Shown: positions 34,573 to 46,401 of the stretch, piece by piece
Layout of the letters: every line of letters starts with the position of its first letter
Numbering within the stretch: the stretch's first letter is position 1
From: Scleroderma bovista
Taxonomy: Eukaryota > Basidiomycota > Agaricomycetes > Boletales > Sclerodermataceae
Assembly (NCBI GenBank): GCA_037178675.1
Contig: JAYMGJ010000603.1
Coordinates: forward strand, 1 to 64,000
Direction: 5' to 3'
Length of the DNA stretch: 64,000 bases
Made by a program: the position numbers and the translations under genes
The notes under the pieces: model-generated
Seen by the model: only the letters and a program-made list of their open reading frames with translations
The model's database searches: none
Told to the model about the DNA's origin: nothing

Positions 34573-35434
34573 CCAGGAAAGCGAGACAAACGACAGAGGA
34601 AGATGGACATGACAGGGGTCTGGGAGGAAGGGACCATAGGCAGAGGAATCAGGGGACACAGAGATGACCAGAGAAGACTTTTCAAGCTTGACAATAGATC
34701 TAAGATGACCAAAGTACGTCCTTGACGCAGGACTGACGAGGAGAATGCACTGACTGAGAACAAGGGGGACTGAGGGAGCAGGCTGGAAGATATGTGCCAG
34801 GCAGTGCATGGGAACTCTGGGAGAGGCTGTCCTAAGAGCAGGACACAGTGGAGATCTGCAGCAATAGTGGAGAAATGATCCAGAGAAAATACAGACTCCA
34901 TAGTGAGCAATGAGATGAATGTCTGGATTGTGAGGGGAATATCTCTGTGGGAAATAAATGGATTTGCATCAGAACTTGACAGTCAGATAGACCACACTCT
35001 GGGCTCTCTGACGGTATAGTCATGTGCCTGATAGCTTCAGAAATGGTGGAGCTATTCAAAATATCGGAATGCCAGCACTGGGTGCCTAAAAATGACATTT
35101 GGGTGCTAAAAATTGTTTCTTCTCTTTCTCCTTCATTTCTCCATCAATTCTTCAGCTTCTTTGATCGTTCTGGTATGGGGGTTGGACTGCAGAAGGGTGC
35201 ATTCCTTTCTCATACCATAATTGACATTATTCCTTCAGTTTCTTCTGCTTCTTGGTGGTTCTTGTGTGAGGGATGACTGCTGGATGTTGGCATTCATCTC
35301 TTGCATCAGGATAGTCTTCTTGTGTGATAGATGGCTATGATGAGGGTCTGTTGTGCTTATCCTTCACATAAGGATCATTCAATATAGGCATTATCTTCCA
35401 TGTTCACTGTACCAAACCTGTTTGGTGCGTGACA

Positions 35435-36210
35435 GCGCTCGGAGCATTCTGACCAGTAGCTTCTTTTTAGTGAACATTTCGTGTGGTGTGCAATTACTGG
35501 CAATTAAGGGTGTAGGTGCCTGGTTCAAGGTATGGGCAGTGTGCAGAAGGATGTCTCCCCAGTGCCTGCTGATCCAATCAGTGTCTGTCAACATTGTTTG
35601 GGCAGTTTTGAGTAGCCTGCTGGCTGTCTGTGCAGCCATGCTCTTGATTCCCAGTGCATGCTCATTTGCTACTTTGCAACTGATTCCTTTTGTGTTTAGG
35701 TAGGCTTGTAGGGTGTCAAACATCCTGTTGCCAATGTCAGCCATGTGGAAGTGAGCAGCATGCTTGCCCATTATGGTTTCAGCACAATCAATGTATTCTT
35801 GGGTAAATTTTAATATTTCTCCTTTAGACTTCATGAGCCTGACTATGACATGATGGGAATAGGTGTCAACAAAGGTGGCGAAGTAGTAGTTGCCCATCCG
35901 CATTGCCATATCAACAGGGCCACAAATGTTCAAGTATATTGTGTGCAGTGGGTGTGGATCTTCAGATTGCAGAGGTGCCCTCTTGGCATAGGTTGCCTCA
36001 TTGGAGCATCATGCCATGGAGAGTATGTATAGTGCATCCTTTTTATATGCTGTTCTGATTGTCTCTTGACTGTTCGTAATTTGGCAGGATTGTGTGCCAA
36101 AAATAACTTGAAGGTTGTGCCTAGCAAGACACGAGATGGACAGTAAATTCTTGTCCAATACTGGGACATGATAGACATCCCAGAGGGTTAAGACCCTTCA
36201 GTGACCATCT
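35435..36210 (-). pseudogene. Copia-2 integrase fragment
   Basis: Reads through a GAG-pre-integrase-like part (VYHVPVLDKNLL) to the integrase core: MNICGPVDMAMRMGNYYFAT, VDTYSHHVIVRLMKSK, then WGDILLHTAHTLNQAPTP and CTPHEMFTKKK. The first catalytic Asp (FVDTYSHH) is kept; the usual SDGGGEY segment reads MADIGNRMF, so the core is degenerate. It ends at repeat A3. Confidence 0.72.
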
Positions 36211-36357
36211 CCAATATATACCAATAGACGAACATCTCCAGTTCCTGTTGCAGGGATGGTTCTGCTGTCCCCAAGACCAATGAGCTGGGGAGGCCACAAT
36301 GGCTGATATGAATCAAATAAATGGTGTTCTGAGTACATGTGTGCAGACATGCCAGAA

Positions 36358-37608
36358 TCAATGATCCAGTCCCTTTGAGTAGGGGTGCTGGCTAGTCGTT
36401 GTGCTATAAACAGACAGTGGAGGTGAGTGGGTTAGTCCCACTTTCACAACATGAGCCACTAACTCCTTTTTCTCATCTGTTTTTTCTTTCAATGCATCAT
36501 GTTTCTCCTTTGAACATTTGGTGGCCTTCTTCCAACACTCGTCCTTGATGTGGCTGTTTTTTGAGCAGTAAGTGCACAATTTCTTTCCTTTATATTCCTT
36601 ATCCCCCTTTCCCTTCCCTTTCCCTTTAGGTCATCCTGTTGTCTTCACAGTGAGAGCCATATGAGCAGAAGAAACCTCTCTCGACTTCTCTTCAATCAGG
36701 ACCTGATTTATTACAGTGTCCATCGTAAGTTTGTCATTGGCGGCCATTAAAATGGTCTGCAGGGTGGAATATGAAGGTGGGAGCAAGATTACCATAGCAA
36801 TCATGATAAGAGAGTCTTCGAGCAGCTGGCCAAGTGTCTTCAGCACATTGGCCTTTTGCCGCATGGAGTTTAACTGGGTCTCCATAGACTCATCATCTGA
36901 GAGCATGCTGCAGAAGAGCTCACTTATAAGGTATGTGATGGACTGTTTCCCTTTCCCCTCGTAATGCTCACTCAACTTTCTTGGAAAAAGTGTGTGGGGG
37001 TTGCTGCAGTGGACCTAAGGGACAGAAGCTGTGGTAGGAAATTGGTAACCCTGTAGTAACATCAGTAGATGTTCAAGCTACTGTATTAGAGTAATACCTG
37101 TAGTAACTACTACAAGTTAGTATGAGTAAAAGAGTGTGTAAAGGACTACTTACCCTCAGTAGATGGTCAAGCTACTGAGGGACTAATAGGAAAATACTAC
37201 TGTGTATGTGCGCTAGGAAGGCTTATGTAAGCCACACAGTCACGCACCTAAGTACCTAGTAACATGTGCTGGTTAATTTACAACAAACTTCCTCCAGGCT
37301 TCTGCAGATGTAGTCATGTACAGCACCCCACTAAGGGGCTCATCCTTTATGGTAAGAGTAATTTGGGTGTGGGCTTCTCAGTCCTTCAAGAGCCACTCTT
37401 TGCTTTCGATCGGGTGAGTCGTCTCATCTGGCTGGGCTTTGTCTCCACTAATGATATTCCATAGGCCTCAGACACCTAGAACCATTCAGACATGAAACTT
37501 CCACATCTGGAAGTTTGTTCTGTCATTTTCCAGTGAAGGCACATCATACAAACGACTTGAACCTGCAGATTTGACTGCTGCCAATGTGGCTACAGTCAAA
37601 GACTTCAT
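36358..37608 (-). pseudogene. Copia-2 Gag and protease remnant
   Basis: From ATG 37608: SRLYDVPSLEN-like start, WKFHV, then after the inserted repeat SEHYEGKGKQSITYLISELF, ETQLNSMRQKANVLKTLGQL and SLIMIAMVILLPPSYSTLQ, ending with the zinc knuckle CTYCSKNSHIKDECW. Stops and the 37030-37264 insertion break it. Confidence 0.72.
37030..37264. repeat. Short dispersed repeat, copy 2, inside Copia-2 gag
   Basis: TGTGGTAGG..CTAGTAACA, related to 24051-24254 and containing two copies of GTCAAGCTACT. It interrupts the copia gag between AEAWRKF and the SEHYEGKG block. No clear flanking duplication. Confidence 0.5.
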
Positions 37609-37956
37609 TTTCCCAGCTGTTGAAGCTGAGGATGGGCCAGACATGTTTCACGTAGGAATAGTTTAGATAGTGCTGGTGCTTGTCTAGTTTTATAAGCCAG
37701 CAGGGCTCATAACCTTTTGTTAGCTGGGTTGCACAGGGAACTAGACAGAGGCTATAAGCTAAGTAGGTTAGTACTGAGTAACTAAATGAATGTGAGTATG
37801 TGTCTTACCTCAGTGCTTTGTCTTCGAACACTGAGGTGAAAAGAATCCCTGAGCAGATGAAAAATAGTCCATGCTTATGTAAGGATCCTCACCATACAAA
37901 TAAGGAAACTATCAGTAAGCCTAAGGAATGGTAGTGAAGGAATAGGAGTTTCAACA

Positions 37957-38276
37957 CCAACAACCTTGCACATTCTGCATTGTCAGGCCTGATTATAGAA
38001 TTCTTCTACACTGGTGTCACATCTGTCAGAAAGCTATTCCCTGAAGTATTTGGAGCTGAGGTTCTGAGGGTTACCATTGCAATTTCTGCCACTGCAGTAT
38101 TTTATTTCACCTTTTTCTCTTGCTGACAGGCTGTAATGGAACACACAGCTGAAGGTCATTCTTAATGAGATGGCATCTTTGAAGGGTGAGGTCAGTTTCA
38201 GGGTTGGCACCTACACCCCCATCTACTTGGCCATTCTTGGGTTGATGACAAAATGTGACACTTCTGCCACACATGC
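37957..38276 (+). pseudogene. DUF6532 domain fragment
   Basis: HSALSGLIIEFFYTGVTSVR, KLFPEVFGAEVL and, after an intron-like gap at the same place as in the gene at 54293-56331, EVSFRVGTYTPIYLAILGLM and TKCDTS. This is the DUF6532 core (HPALSxLIxxFxYTG..LFPEVF..V--Y--IL-LM--CD). It is cut on the left by the Copia-2 LTR and on the right by repeat A4. Confidence 0.75.
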
Positions 38277-39165
38277 TGTCACACACCAAACAGGTTTGGT
38301 ACAGTGAACATGGAAGATAATGCCTATATTGAATGATCCTTATGCAAAGGATAAGCACGACAGACCCTCATCGTAGCCATCTATCACACAAGAAGACTAT
38401 CCTGATGCAAGAGATGAATGCCGATGTCCAGCAGTCATCCCTCGCACAAGAACCACCAAGAAGCAGAAGAAACTGAAGGAATAATGTCAAGTATGATATG
38501 AGAAAGGAATGCACCCTTCTGCAGTCCAACTCCCATACCAGAACAGTCAAAGAAGCTGAAGAATTGATAGAGAAATGAAGGAGAAAGAGAAGAAACAATT
38601 TTTAGCACCCAAATGTCATTTTTAGGTGCCCAGTGCTGGCATTCTGATATTTTGAACAGCTCCACTGTTTCTGAAGCTATCAGGCACATGACTATACCGT
38701 CAGAGAGCCTAGAATGTGGTCTATCTGCCTGTCAAGTTCCGATGTAAATCTGTTCATTTCCCACAAAGATATTCCCCCTGCAATCCAGACATTTGCTTCA
38801 TTGCTCACTATGGAGTCCGTATTTTCTCTGGATCATTTCTCTGCTATTGCTGCAGATCTCCACTGTGTCCTGCTCTTAGGACAGCCTCTCCCAGAGTTCC
38901 TGTGCACTGCCTGGCACATATCTTCCCAGCCTGCTCCCTCAGTCCCCCTTGTTCTCAGTCAGCACGTTCTCCTTGTCAGTCCTGCATCAAGGACATACTT
39001 TGGACATCTTAGGTCTATTGTCAAGCTTAAAAAGTCTTCTCTGGTCGGCTCTGTGTCCCCTGAGCCATCAGCCTATGGTCCCTTCCTCCCAGGTACTTGC
39101 CATGTTCATCTTCCTCTGATATTTGTCTCACTTCCCTGGATGTGTTGAATTCAATACTCTATATG
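38277..39165 (-). repeat. Family A LTR-like repeat A4, inverted, 3' half only
   Basis: Starts TGTCACACACCAAACAGG on the plus strand and matches A2 back to TGAATTCAATACTCTAT, where it joins the NACHT gene. On the plus strand it carries the conserved ORF (38714-39148). Confidence 0.78.
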
Positions 39166-41298
39166 CACGGACTGGGGTTGATACATCAGCAATGCCACTC
39201 AGCAGGGCACCCATCGGGTTGAGGATCACCTCGACATCAGAAAGATCATTGTCTGGGAAGTTGCACTGCATCACATCCAATGACTCCAGTGGGAGAGGCT
39301 CCTGGGTCCACAGTATTTGCCTCATCACAGAGTGGAATTGCGCGCGTGCCTTTGGGTCGTTCTCGATGATGTCTCTCAGAATGGTAAGGTACATCTCATC
39401 CAAAAGTCCTTTTCCTGCGCCAAGTGAATCAGAGACCAGGTTCTCGTATCGCTCCATGGCTGTGAAACCACCCTTGCGTGATTTGATGAACTCGCAAGCC
39501 AACCGAGCCCACTCAAATAGCCCATCCGCCAGCTGTACGAGACATGAAATTTGTTGGCCAGTGAAATGATCCATCAGTTTTTTTCCTAGCTGAGCAGAAA
39601 CATACAGATGAATATCGTGTTCGGCACTCACGGTAGAGATATCATCCATGGATTTGGGTTTGATGTGTGGGACGTCCTGCAGGGCCTCCACGATGTCAGG
39701 TAAAGGGCAGGACGTAATGAGAATACAAATGCTGGACGGGAGCTTGGTAACCTGTGAGGAAGCGAGAATGCTGAGAATTCCTTTCCGGGAGGCCCCGTCA
39801 CCGCTCTCATCGAGTGCGTCAATCACAATGACCACCCGTTGGACCAAAAATGTTGCAGCTTTAGAAATGGGACCCAAGATGAACTTCTCCCAGTGTTGCT
39901 CCACATCGCACGTGGTGGATAACCCTTTATCACCTGCAATGACCTCGGCTAGAATCCGCTTGAAAGATGGGTCGCAATCAGCAAGATCATGTGCAATGGT
40001 AGTGAATATCTTTTTGTGGTGACGTTCCAACGGTTGATCATGAACGAAGCAGAAACACGACCCAAGGGCTCCAAGAGATTTAAACCAGCTGGCGATCGTA
40101 TTGGCTATGGCCGACTTCCCTTTGCCTGTCTGGCCATGGAGCCACAATACACGAGTATCAGGCTTCGAATTATTGACCCAGTCTACAATGTCCGCCAGAA
40201 TATCAACCCTCGTGCCTTCCAAACAGAACTTCTTGGTGTCAAATGTAGCATTCTTCACATAGGCAAGCTGGTCAAGGGCAGCATTTTGACCTGCATGGAA
40301 ATTGCTTAGGACAAGTCACAGCCATGTGGAACCATCCTTACCCATCTTTGAGAGCTTATTCTCAATTTCATCGATATGGTTCTGGACATGACGGATAGCA
40401 TCTTCCACGCAATAGACGCCATTTAGGACATGCCGAACCTTCTGCTGTATGTCTTTAACACCAATGTCCACGTGCTGCACATCCTTGCAGATGTCAGTGA
40501 CAATGTTGCAAGTGTTCCCAACATTGGCTGAGATATGGTCGGCCTTGTCATCGATCTCGTGAACGGTCGCCCAGGTATCCCGAGATATAAGGTCCCGACA
40601 CTGCTGCATCAAGACATCCAGCGTGTTGCCATAGGTAGTAATCACAACGTCGGTTTCATGCCCAACATTCTTCATTAGTCTTGCCCCTTCATGAAGAGAC
40701 ATCAGCCTAACATTGAAACTCAAGTGTGAGTATGACATACAAAAGCTTTTGACTTTAGAATACTCCTGGATGAAGTTCACACATTTGCGCATCAGTTCGG
40801 AGATTTTCGACAGCGGTTCCTTTATCTGGGTGACCTTTTCGAGGGTACCAGGCTTGATGAGGAAAGCATAGACATGGCTGATTTTTTCTAAGAGATCACA
40901 AACTGACTGATCCACGGTGACCTGTTTAATGATAGTCTGTCCACATATTACATATAATGCAATCTCGTATAAATTTGGGACGCACCTGAGCGGCCCATGA
41001 GAGTGCACATAAAGCTAGTTTCGCATATGGGTGGATCTAAGCGCAGTTAGTGATGTGTGCACCAAAGGAAAGAGGACGCACATCAGAAATCGTCTGGACA
41101 ACGGAGATGAAGACTTTAATGGGTCGAAGACATGAATTCACATCATTGAACAGATCCACAACAGATGGGGATATATTCATGGTATCGATCATCTTGTTCA
41201 TGCCGTGCGACATATCTTTCATCTCCGATATACAGGGATTGAGGACGTTTATTTGGTGCTGCATATCATCATCGTCATTCTCAATAGGAGGAACGTGA
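39166..41298 (-). pseudogene. NACHT-domain (NLR-like) gene, C-terminally truncated
   Basis: Exons on the minus strand: about 41298-41082, 41036-40986 and 40936-39166, with introns 41037-41081 (45 bp) and 40937-40985 (49 bp). The helical N-terminal region (ISDIHPYAKLALCALSW..LLEKISHVYAF) is typical of agaricomycete NACHT proteins. The NACHT domain has P-loop LWLHGQTGKGKSAIANT and Walker B VVIVIDALDESG; the usual ITSRP motif reads ITSCP. An in-frame TGA at STWL-LVL (40316-40318) splits the frame. The protein stops at GALLSGIADVSTPVRA, where homologues continue (HASFYDFL) and often add repeats; family A sequence follows. A further 5' exon near 41336-41529 is possible. Confidence 0.75.
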
Positions 41299-41433
41299 AT
41301 GAGACTGCTGTGAACTCAGAACACAATGCAAGATAACATACACCTAGACTCTGCGTGGGCGCAATGTCTGCTGCAGATGTGCCGGGGATAGGCACTGTTG
41401 CCTGCGGATGCAATCGCACAATCACAAGGTTGA

Positions 41434-44400
41434 TTGTCTTGCACAAACGCTACCTCTGAGCAAGCCAAACCTGGAGCAGGGAACCATTCCATCAAGACCA
41501 AGGTGGACATCATGCGAGCCATGATCAAAAGGCGGCTAGAAACGGTCGAAGACGCTCGTCATCACATTGGTCGTCGCAAGCGTGCTCGTCTCCGGAACAT
41601 AGTAAGTCGTCTTCATCTTACGGAGTTTCAGTCGTTGACTTGATCTCCAATGTAGGAACCGCCACGCACGCCTGGTCTTCCCGACCAACAGCCCGATGCA
41701 CCTTCCAACGAGGTATGCTACCCGATTTGATTATTTTCTCTTGGCGATATTGAGATATAGTACCTGTAGGAATTACCGCACGTGCCTGAACTTCTTGAAC
41801 AACTACCTGATCCACCTTACGAGGTATGTCGTCCAAAAACCACATATTTCCCTCAAACTAATGCCAATATCCAATGTAGGGACCGCCACATATGCCCGAT
41901 CTTCCTCACCAACAGTTGGATCCATATAATAATGAGGTATTTGTGCAATTCACTTGCATCCTTTCACTGATACTGATGACCAACATAGGAATGGGCATGC
42001 TCGCCTGATCGTTGGTCCCCGATACCTCCGGATGACGAGCCCGATGAGGTATGTGACCTAATTCAATAATATTCTCTTACCGACGCTGACATCTGGCGTA
42101 GAGACCACCGCCGCTGCCTGATCATCGGTCTCCAGCACCTCCAGGAGATCATGCTGACGAGGTATGTTTCCGTGATGCCCTTCCTGCTAGTACTGACGTG
42201 CAGTGTAGGAACTACCAGGAATGCCTGAGCATCGGTCCCAAGCACATCCAGAAGAACGCCCCACTGAGGTAGGTTGTCCATATCAAATATTTATTGGCTT
42301 ATACTGATAGCTAACACAGGAACCACCACGAACGCCTGATCGTCAGTCTCCAATGCCTCCAGAAGATCACCCAGATGAGGTATGTTGCCCATGTCAGTCA
42401 CTTTCTGTTAGTATTGACGTGCAACGAAGGAACCACCACGCACGCCTGATCACCGGTCTCCAGCGCCTCAAGAAGAGCGTCCATCCGAGGTATGTTGCCC
42501 ATGTCAGTTGTTTTTTGTTAGTATTGACGTGCAATGAAGGAACCATCGCGCACGCCTTCCCCAATGCCTCCAGGGGAACACATCAACATAGAGTATCAAC
42601 GCAGGCAACGTCCTGTTGTTGACATCATAGCTCTGGCAAGAACTGCTGTCCTTCCATCAATGCGCCATACCATGGACTTTATATTGGCTCTCAAGAATGC
42701 CTCGCTGGATGATCCAATTGCCAAGCTCAGTCGAGATACTCTCCAGAGATTACGGACTCCTCCTGATCATGACATTTCCATTGAGGACCGGGGCACCCGC
42801 TTCTCTATATCAACATACCTAGCTCTCGAGAATAGCTCTCAGGCTGCTTACAATCGTGTCTGCAAAGCAGCAAGGAAGGAGTTTTCTGACTCCCGTGGTG
42901 TAGACACCCTCCTAAGCTTTCATAATGTCGAAAAAATCATCGCTTCATACACCGGTGTCGTCTCCGTTGAACATGATATGTGTCGAAAAAGTTGCATCGC
43001 GTATACTGGTCCATTTTCCCATCTTGAAGCATGTCCAACTTGTGGTACATCTCGCTGGCAGGAGGAGAGACTTCAGGGAACCCATGGGCGATCCAAGATT
43101 CCTGCTCAAACCTTTACAACCATTCCTATTGGCCCGCAGCTTCAAGCTCTGTACCGGAACAACAACAGTGCAGGTGATATGGACTACTTGCGACGACGGA
43201 CGGAGGAGGTCCTCCAGCAGATACGAGAAACAGGAAGTATCCCTGTCATTGATGATATAGCAATGGGCTGGGACTATCTTGGCGCCGTTCTGGATGGTGA
43301 TATTAAGCCCCATGACATTGTTCTCATGGTTTCTCTCGATGGAGCGCAGCTATACGATAGCAAAGAGTCGGACTGTTGGATCTACATCTGGATCATCGTC
43401 AATTTACCCCCAGACAAACGCTATCGCAAGCTTCATGTTCGCCCAGGGGGATTTATCCCTGGCCCCAACAAACCCAAGAATGTCGACTCTTTTCTCTTTC
43501 CAGGCGTCCATCACCTCGCGGCCCTCCAAGCCGAGGGTCTCCCCATCTGGAATGCTTGGACGGACTCACGGTACCTCTCCGATCTCTACCTGATTTTCAC
43601 TACTGCAGATGGACCGGGCCTTGTGTATTGGAATGGGATGGTGGGTCACAGCGGGAAGAACGGTTGTCGCATGTATTGTGGAATCCCCAGCAGACGAAAA
43701 ACGAGAGGGAAACACTACTATCCAGTCCTACCCAAGCCTCGCGACCGCTGTACCCAAGGTAGTGATCACCCAGACATCGATGTCTTTAAGCTCCTGCCTG
43801 GTGGATGTGCCGAATATGCCGACCATCTCCAGACCATCGTTTCCGTGCCCAACCAGACGCAGTGGGACAAGCAGAAGACATAAACTGGCCTAACCAAGCC
43901 CCCTCTCATTCTCGCACTCCCACCAACCCGATCGCTTGGTGTCCCTTTGTGCATGACAACCGATATCATGCACCTTGCTGGAAATATTAGCGACCTCTTG
44001 ATCTCTCTCTGGCGTGCTACCATTGATCATGCTGCAGACGACCCAGCAGACTGGCCATGGGCAGTGCTGTCGGACGAGGACGTCTGGCTCGCCCATGGCA
44101 AAGCTGTTGAGCGTGCAGGTAATCATCTTCCCAGCTCTTACGATCGCAAACCTCGCAACATCGCTGAGAAGATCAATACCCAGTACAAGACCTGGGAGTT
44201 CCAGCTGTACATATTCGGCCTTGCTCCCATCCTACTCTACAACGTTTTGCCGATGGAATACTGGGCTAACTACTGCAAATTAGTGCGCGGATTTCAGATA
44301 ATGTGCCAAAGTGCATTGTCGAAGGAGGAGCTTCTTGATGCCCACGCATTGCTGTGCAGCTGGGAACATGAGTTTGAGCTAATTTATTACAGGCTACAGG

Positions 44401-45316
44401 AATCGCGTATCCATTTTGTGCGGCTGTGTGTGCACCAAGTCGTCCATCTCGTCTCAGAGACCATATTTAAAGGCCCTCCCATCTGCTATGCCCAGTGGAC
44501 AATGGAGCGCACGATCGGTAACCTTGGTGAGCAAATACGACAACCTTCCAAACCTTTCGCAAACTTGTCTCGTGAGGGCGTTCGGCGATGTCAAGTCAAC
44601 TCCCTCCTCAGCATTATGCCCGAACTCGACGACTCAAACCCTGGACTTCCATATGGCTCTGTCGATCTTGGCGACGGATACATTTTACTTCGGAAACGTG
44701 CCAAGCATCCAATCATTCCTCGAGGTGACGAAGCTACAGCCATTCTGGAATTTCTTGACCCTGGGTATGCCTTACCACGCATCACAAAATGGGCCCGGTT
44801 GCGTCTACCAAATGGTCAAATTGCTCGCTCGGCCTGGAGAGAGAAGCTTCGCCTTCCAGAACAGATTCGTATTTCACGCAATGTCAAGGTACGTCTGTCT
44901 TCCTACTGAATTGTATCGTCACACTGACAAGTACCTTGTAGTTTTTCTCTCACGGTACTACACGGTGCGGAGAGGTTCAGTATTTTACTCGGCTCGCTGT
45001 TGGCCATGACGAACACGCTGAGTTCGTCGATGTTGCTGTTGTCCGCATGTATTCTACACCTGATGCTGAGTTACTCCGGCTCTCACATCATGTGGTATTG
45101 GCTTCGCAACTGACAGACACGATCTCAGTAATCTGTGTCCAGCAGATTATTGGCGTCATTGCAATGATCCCTCGGCAAATGGTACTGCCATCTGGCATGG
45201 AACAAGAAGTGTATTGTTTGATGGAACGGCCAGGGTATGACATATCAGACTGGGGTGTACCATACAGCGTGTATCGTGAAGGGGACGATGACGATGGGGA
45301 CGATGATGTTGAGTAG
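41434..45316 (+). pseudogene. Tnp2-type (CACTA/En-Spm-like) transposase gene
   Basis: Exons: up to 41601, eight microexons (41656-42489), 42540-44888 and 44942-45316 (intron 44889-44941). The large exon has a conserved Cys-rich HDMCRKSCIAYTGPFSHLEA/CPTC motif, then VSLDGAQLYDSKESDCWIYI, PGGFIPGPNKPKNVDSFLFP, TDIMHLAGNISDLLI and PPICYAQWTMERTIGNLGEQ, the hallmarks of the Transposase_21/Tnp2-like family common in Agaricomycetes. One in-frame TAA (43881-43883) interrupts it. The usual N-terminal zinc-finger region is not found; the first exon seen (KRRLETVEDARHHIGRRKR) has no clear ATG. It is transcribed away from the NACHT gene. Confidence 0.8.
41656..42489 (+). repeat. Tandem array of eight phase-0 microexons with their introns
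   Basis: Exons 41656-41712, 41770-41823, 41880-41936, 41989-42048, 42102-42161, 42209-42268, 42320-42379 and 42430-42489 are 54-60 bp each (18-20 codons). Introns of 47-57 bp separate them, each starting GTAT/GTAG and ending TAG, CAG or AAG. All exons are phase 0 and encode variants of EPPRTPDHRSPAPPEDHPDE. The period is about 110 bp. The last units and introns are nearly identical, the first ones divergent. The next exon (42540) begins with the same motif, EPSRTPSPMPP. Confidence 0.82.
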
Positions 45317-45418
45317 ACACGTGTACAGTTTTATTACATTGTCCAATCGAAAGCATTATATTACCTGAAAGCAGGGGACAGGAGCACAGCGATCACCAAG
45401 AAAAAAGAACGAAAAAAG

Positions 45419-46278
45419 TTACTCCAGCTTACGACGCTTATTCTCCCGTTCAAGCTGCTCCTTCTCACATTTAGCCACAATTTCCTTCCTGCTTGCAATT
45501 TCGTGGTCGAGGATGGAAGGGTCGAATGAGCGGATGTAGTACTTCCACTCCTTGGAGGGCGCATAGTCCCTGGGCGATGGATTAGGGGTGCGCCTAGTAA
45601 GAACACGGCAAGGGAATCCGCGAACAGTGTACGACGCCCTGGCAGAGATGAAAGCGTACTCAAGGTTTTAAATATGTGAACTTACCGTGTGTCAAAACGA
45701 TTCGTAGCATCTTCAATGCTATCTTCGAGTTTGACATTGCCGTCAACACCTTGGTCTTCAGTCTTGATACGCCCAGAGTCAGCATCCTCGATCTTGGGAA
45801 CAAGGCTATAGTATGACATGATATAAAATGTTTTGAATGGTCAGATAAATGGACTTACGGTGTGTCATTGCGATCACTTTCAAGACGCTCTTCAGATTTG
45901 GCACTGCAGGAGTCTGGGTCCTCGGCTTTGATGGATTCTTCAAACTCTTGTAAAAGGTTGTCTTGAAATTCGAGCGTGATATTTTCGAGGGGGATGAGTT
46001 CTGCGTCGGGCCCTCTGACCCGAGGACGACAGCCACGGTATGTGTGAAACTCGGGGTGTTTGATGCGTACCACAATCCTCTAGTAATATTTGGATGAGAC
46101 CACTACAGAGGAATCAAACGAAACTTACCTTTTTTCCTGGAGAGGTTATGTCAAGAGAGAAAGTGTACGCGTCCCAATCGGACAAGACACCTTCAAGGTC
46201 AATGAGGACAGTGTCCTCCACCATGGAAATGGTTGGCGCGGGAGCAAAAACCAAGTGCAGTCCGGGCGGCGATGACAT
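45419..46278 (-). CDS. Hypothetical acidic protein, four exons
   Basis: Exons 46278-46129, 46079-45859, 45805-45686 and 45638-45419; introns of 47-53 bp with GT..AG. The frame is open throughout, about 236 aa, from MSSPPGLHLVFAPAP to KCEKEQLERENKRRKLE. The N-terminal third looks globular (SMVEDTVLIDLEGVLSDWD, FTYRGCRPRVRG-like), the middle is Glu/Asp-rich (KIEDADSGRIKTEDQGVDG), and the end has DYAPSKEWKYYIRSFDPSI and a basic tail. The family is not recognised. It lies tail-to-tail with the Tnp2 gene and head-to-head with the gene at 46402, with only 123 bp between starts, so a shared promoter is likely. Confidence 0.7.
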
Positions 46279-46401
46279 TATGACAGGACAATAGAGTTTA
46301 GCTGGTTGGTTGAGCCTAACAGTGAGGTAATCCAGGGGATGGGAAATTTACCTAAGCCAAACCTTCGCTTCCTCCTCCTCGCCCCCCCCGCCATCGTCGT
46401 C

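Larger units (their letters stand above)
31423..35434 (+). mobile_element. Family A LTR-like repeat A3, interrupted by a 1941-bp insertion
   Basis: TGTGAGTCAAAGTGTGG..GGTGCGTGACA. Without the insertion at 32632-34572 it is about 2.07 kb and close to A2. Its minus-strand conserved ORF (34910-34533) has a one-base deletion near 34785. It cuts off the 3' half of Copia-2 on its right. No flanking duplication. Confidence 0.7.
35435..37956 (-). mobile_element. Copia-2: Ty1/copia element, 3' half missing
   Basis: On the minus strand: 5' LTR (37956-37715), primer binding site GGTTATGAGCCCTG (37714-37701), gag, protease region and integrase core. Reverse transcriptase, RNase H and the 3' LTR are lost at the junction with repeat A3. 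A short repeat (37030-37264) is inserted in gag. It belongs to the same family as Copia-1 but is clearly diverged. Confidence 0.78.

Noticed and set aside
42353..42622. 89-aa plus-strand ORF across the microexon array
   Set aside because: It reads through introns with GT..AG ends; the phase-0 spliced frame is consistent over eight units and joins the transposase frame.
45361..45663. 100-aa minus-strand ORF
   Set aside because: It is an alternative frame of the last exon of the four-exon gene at 45419-46278.
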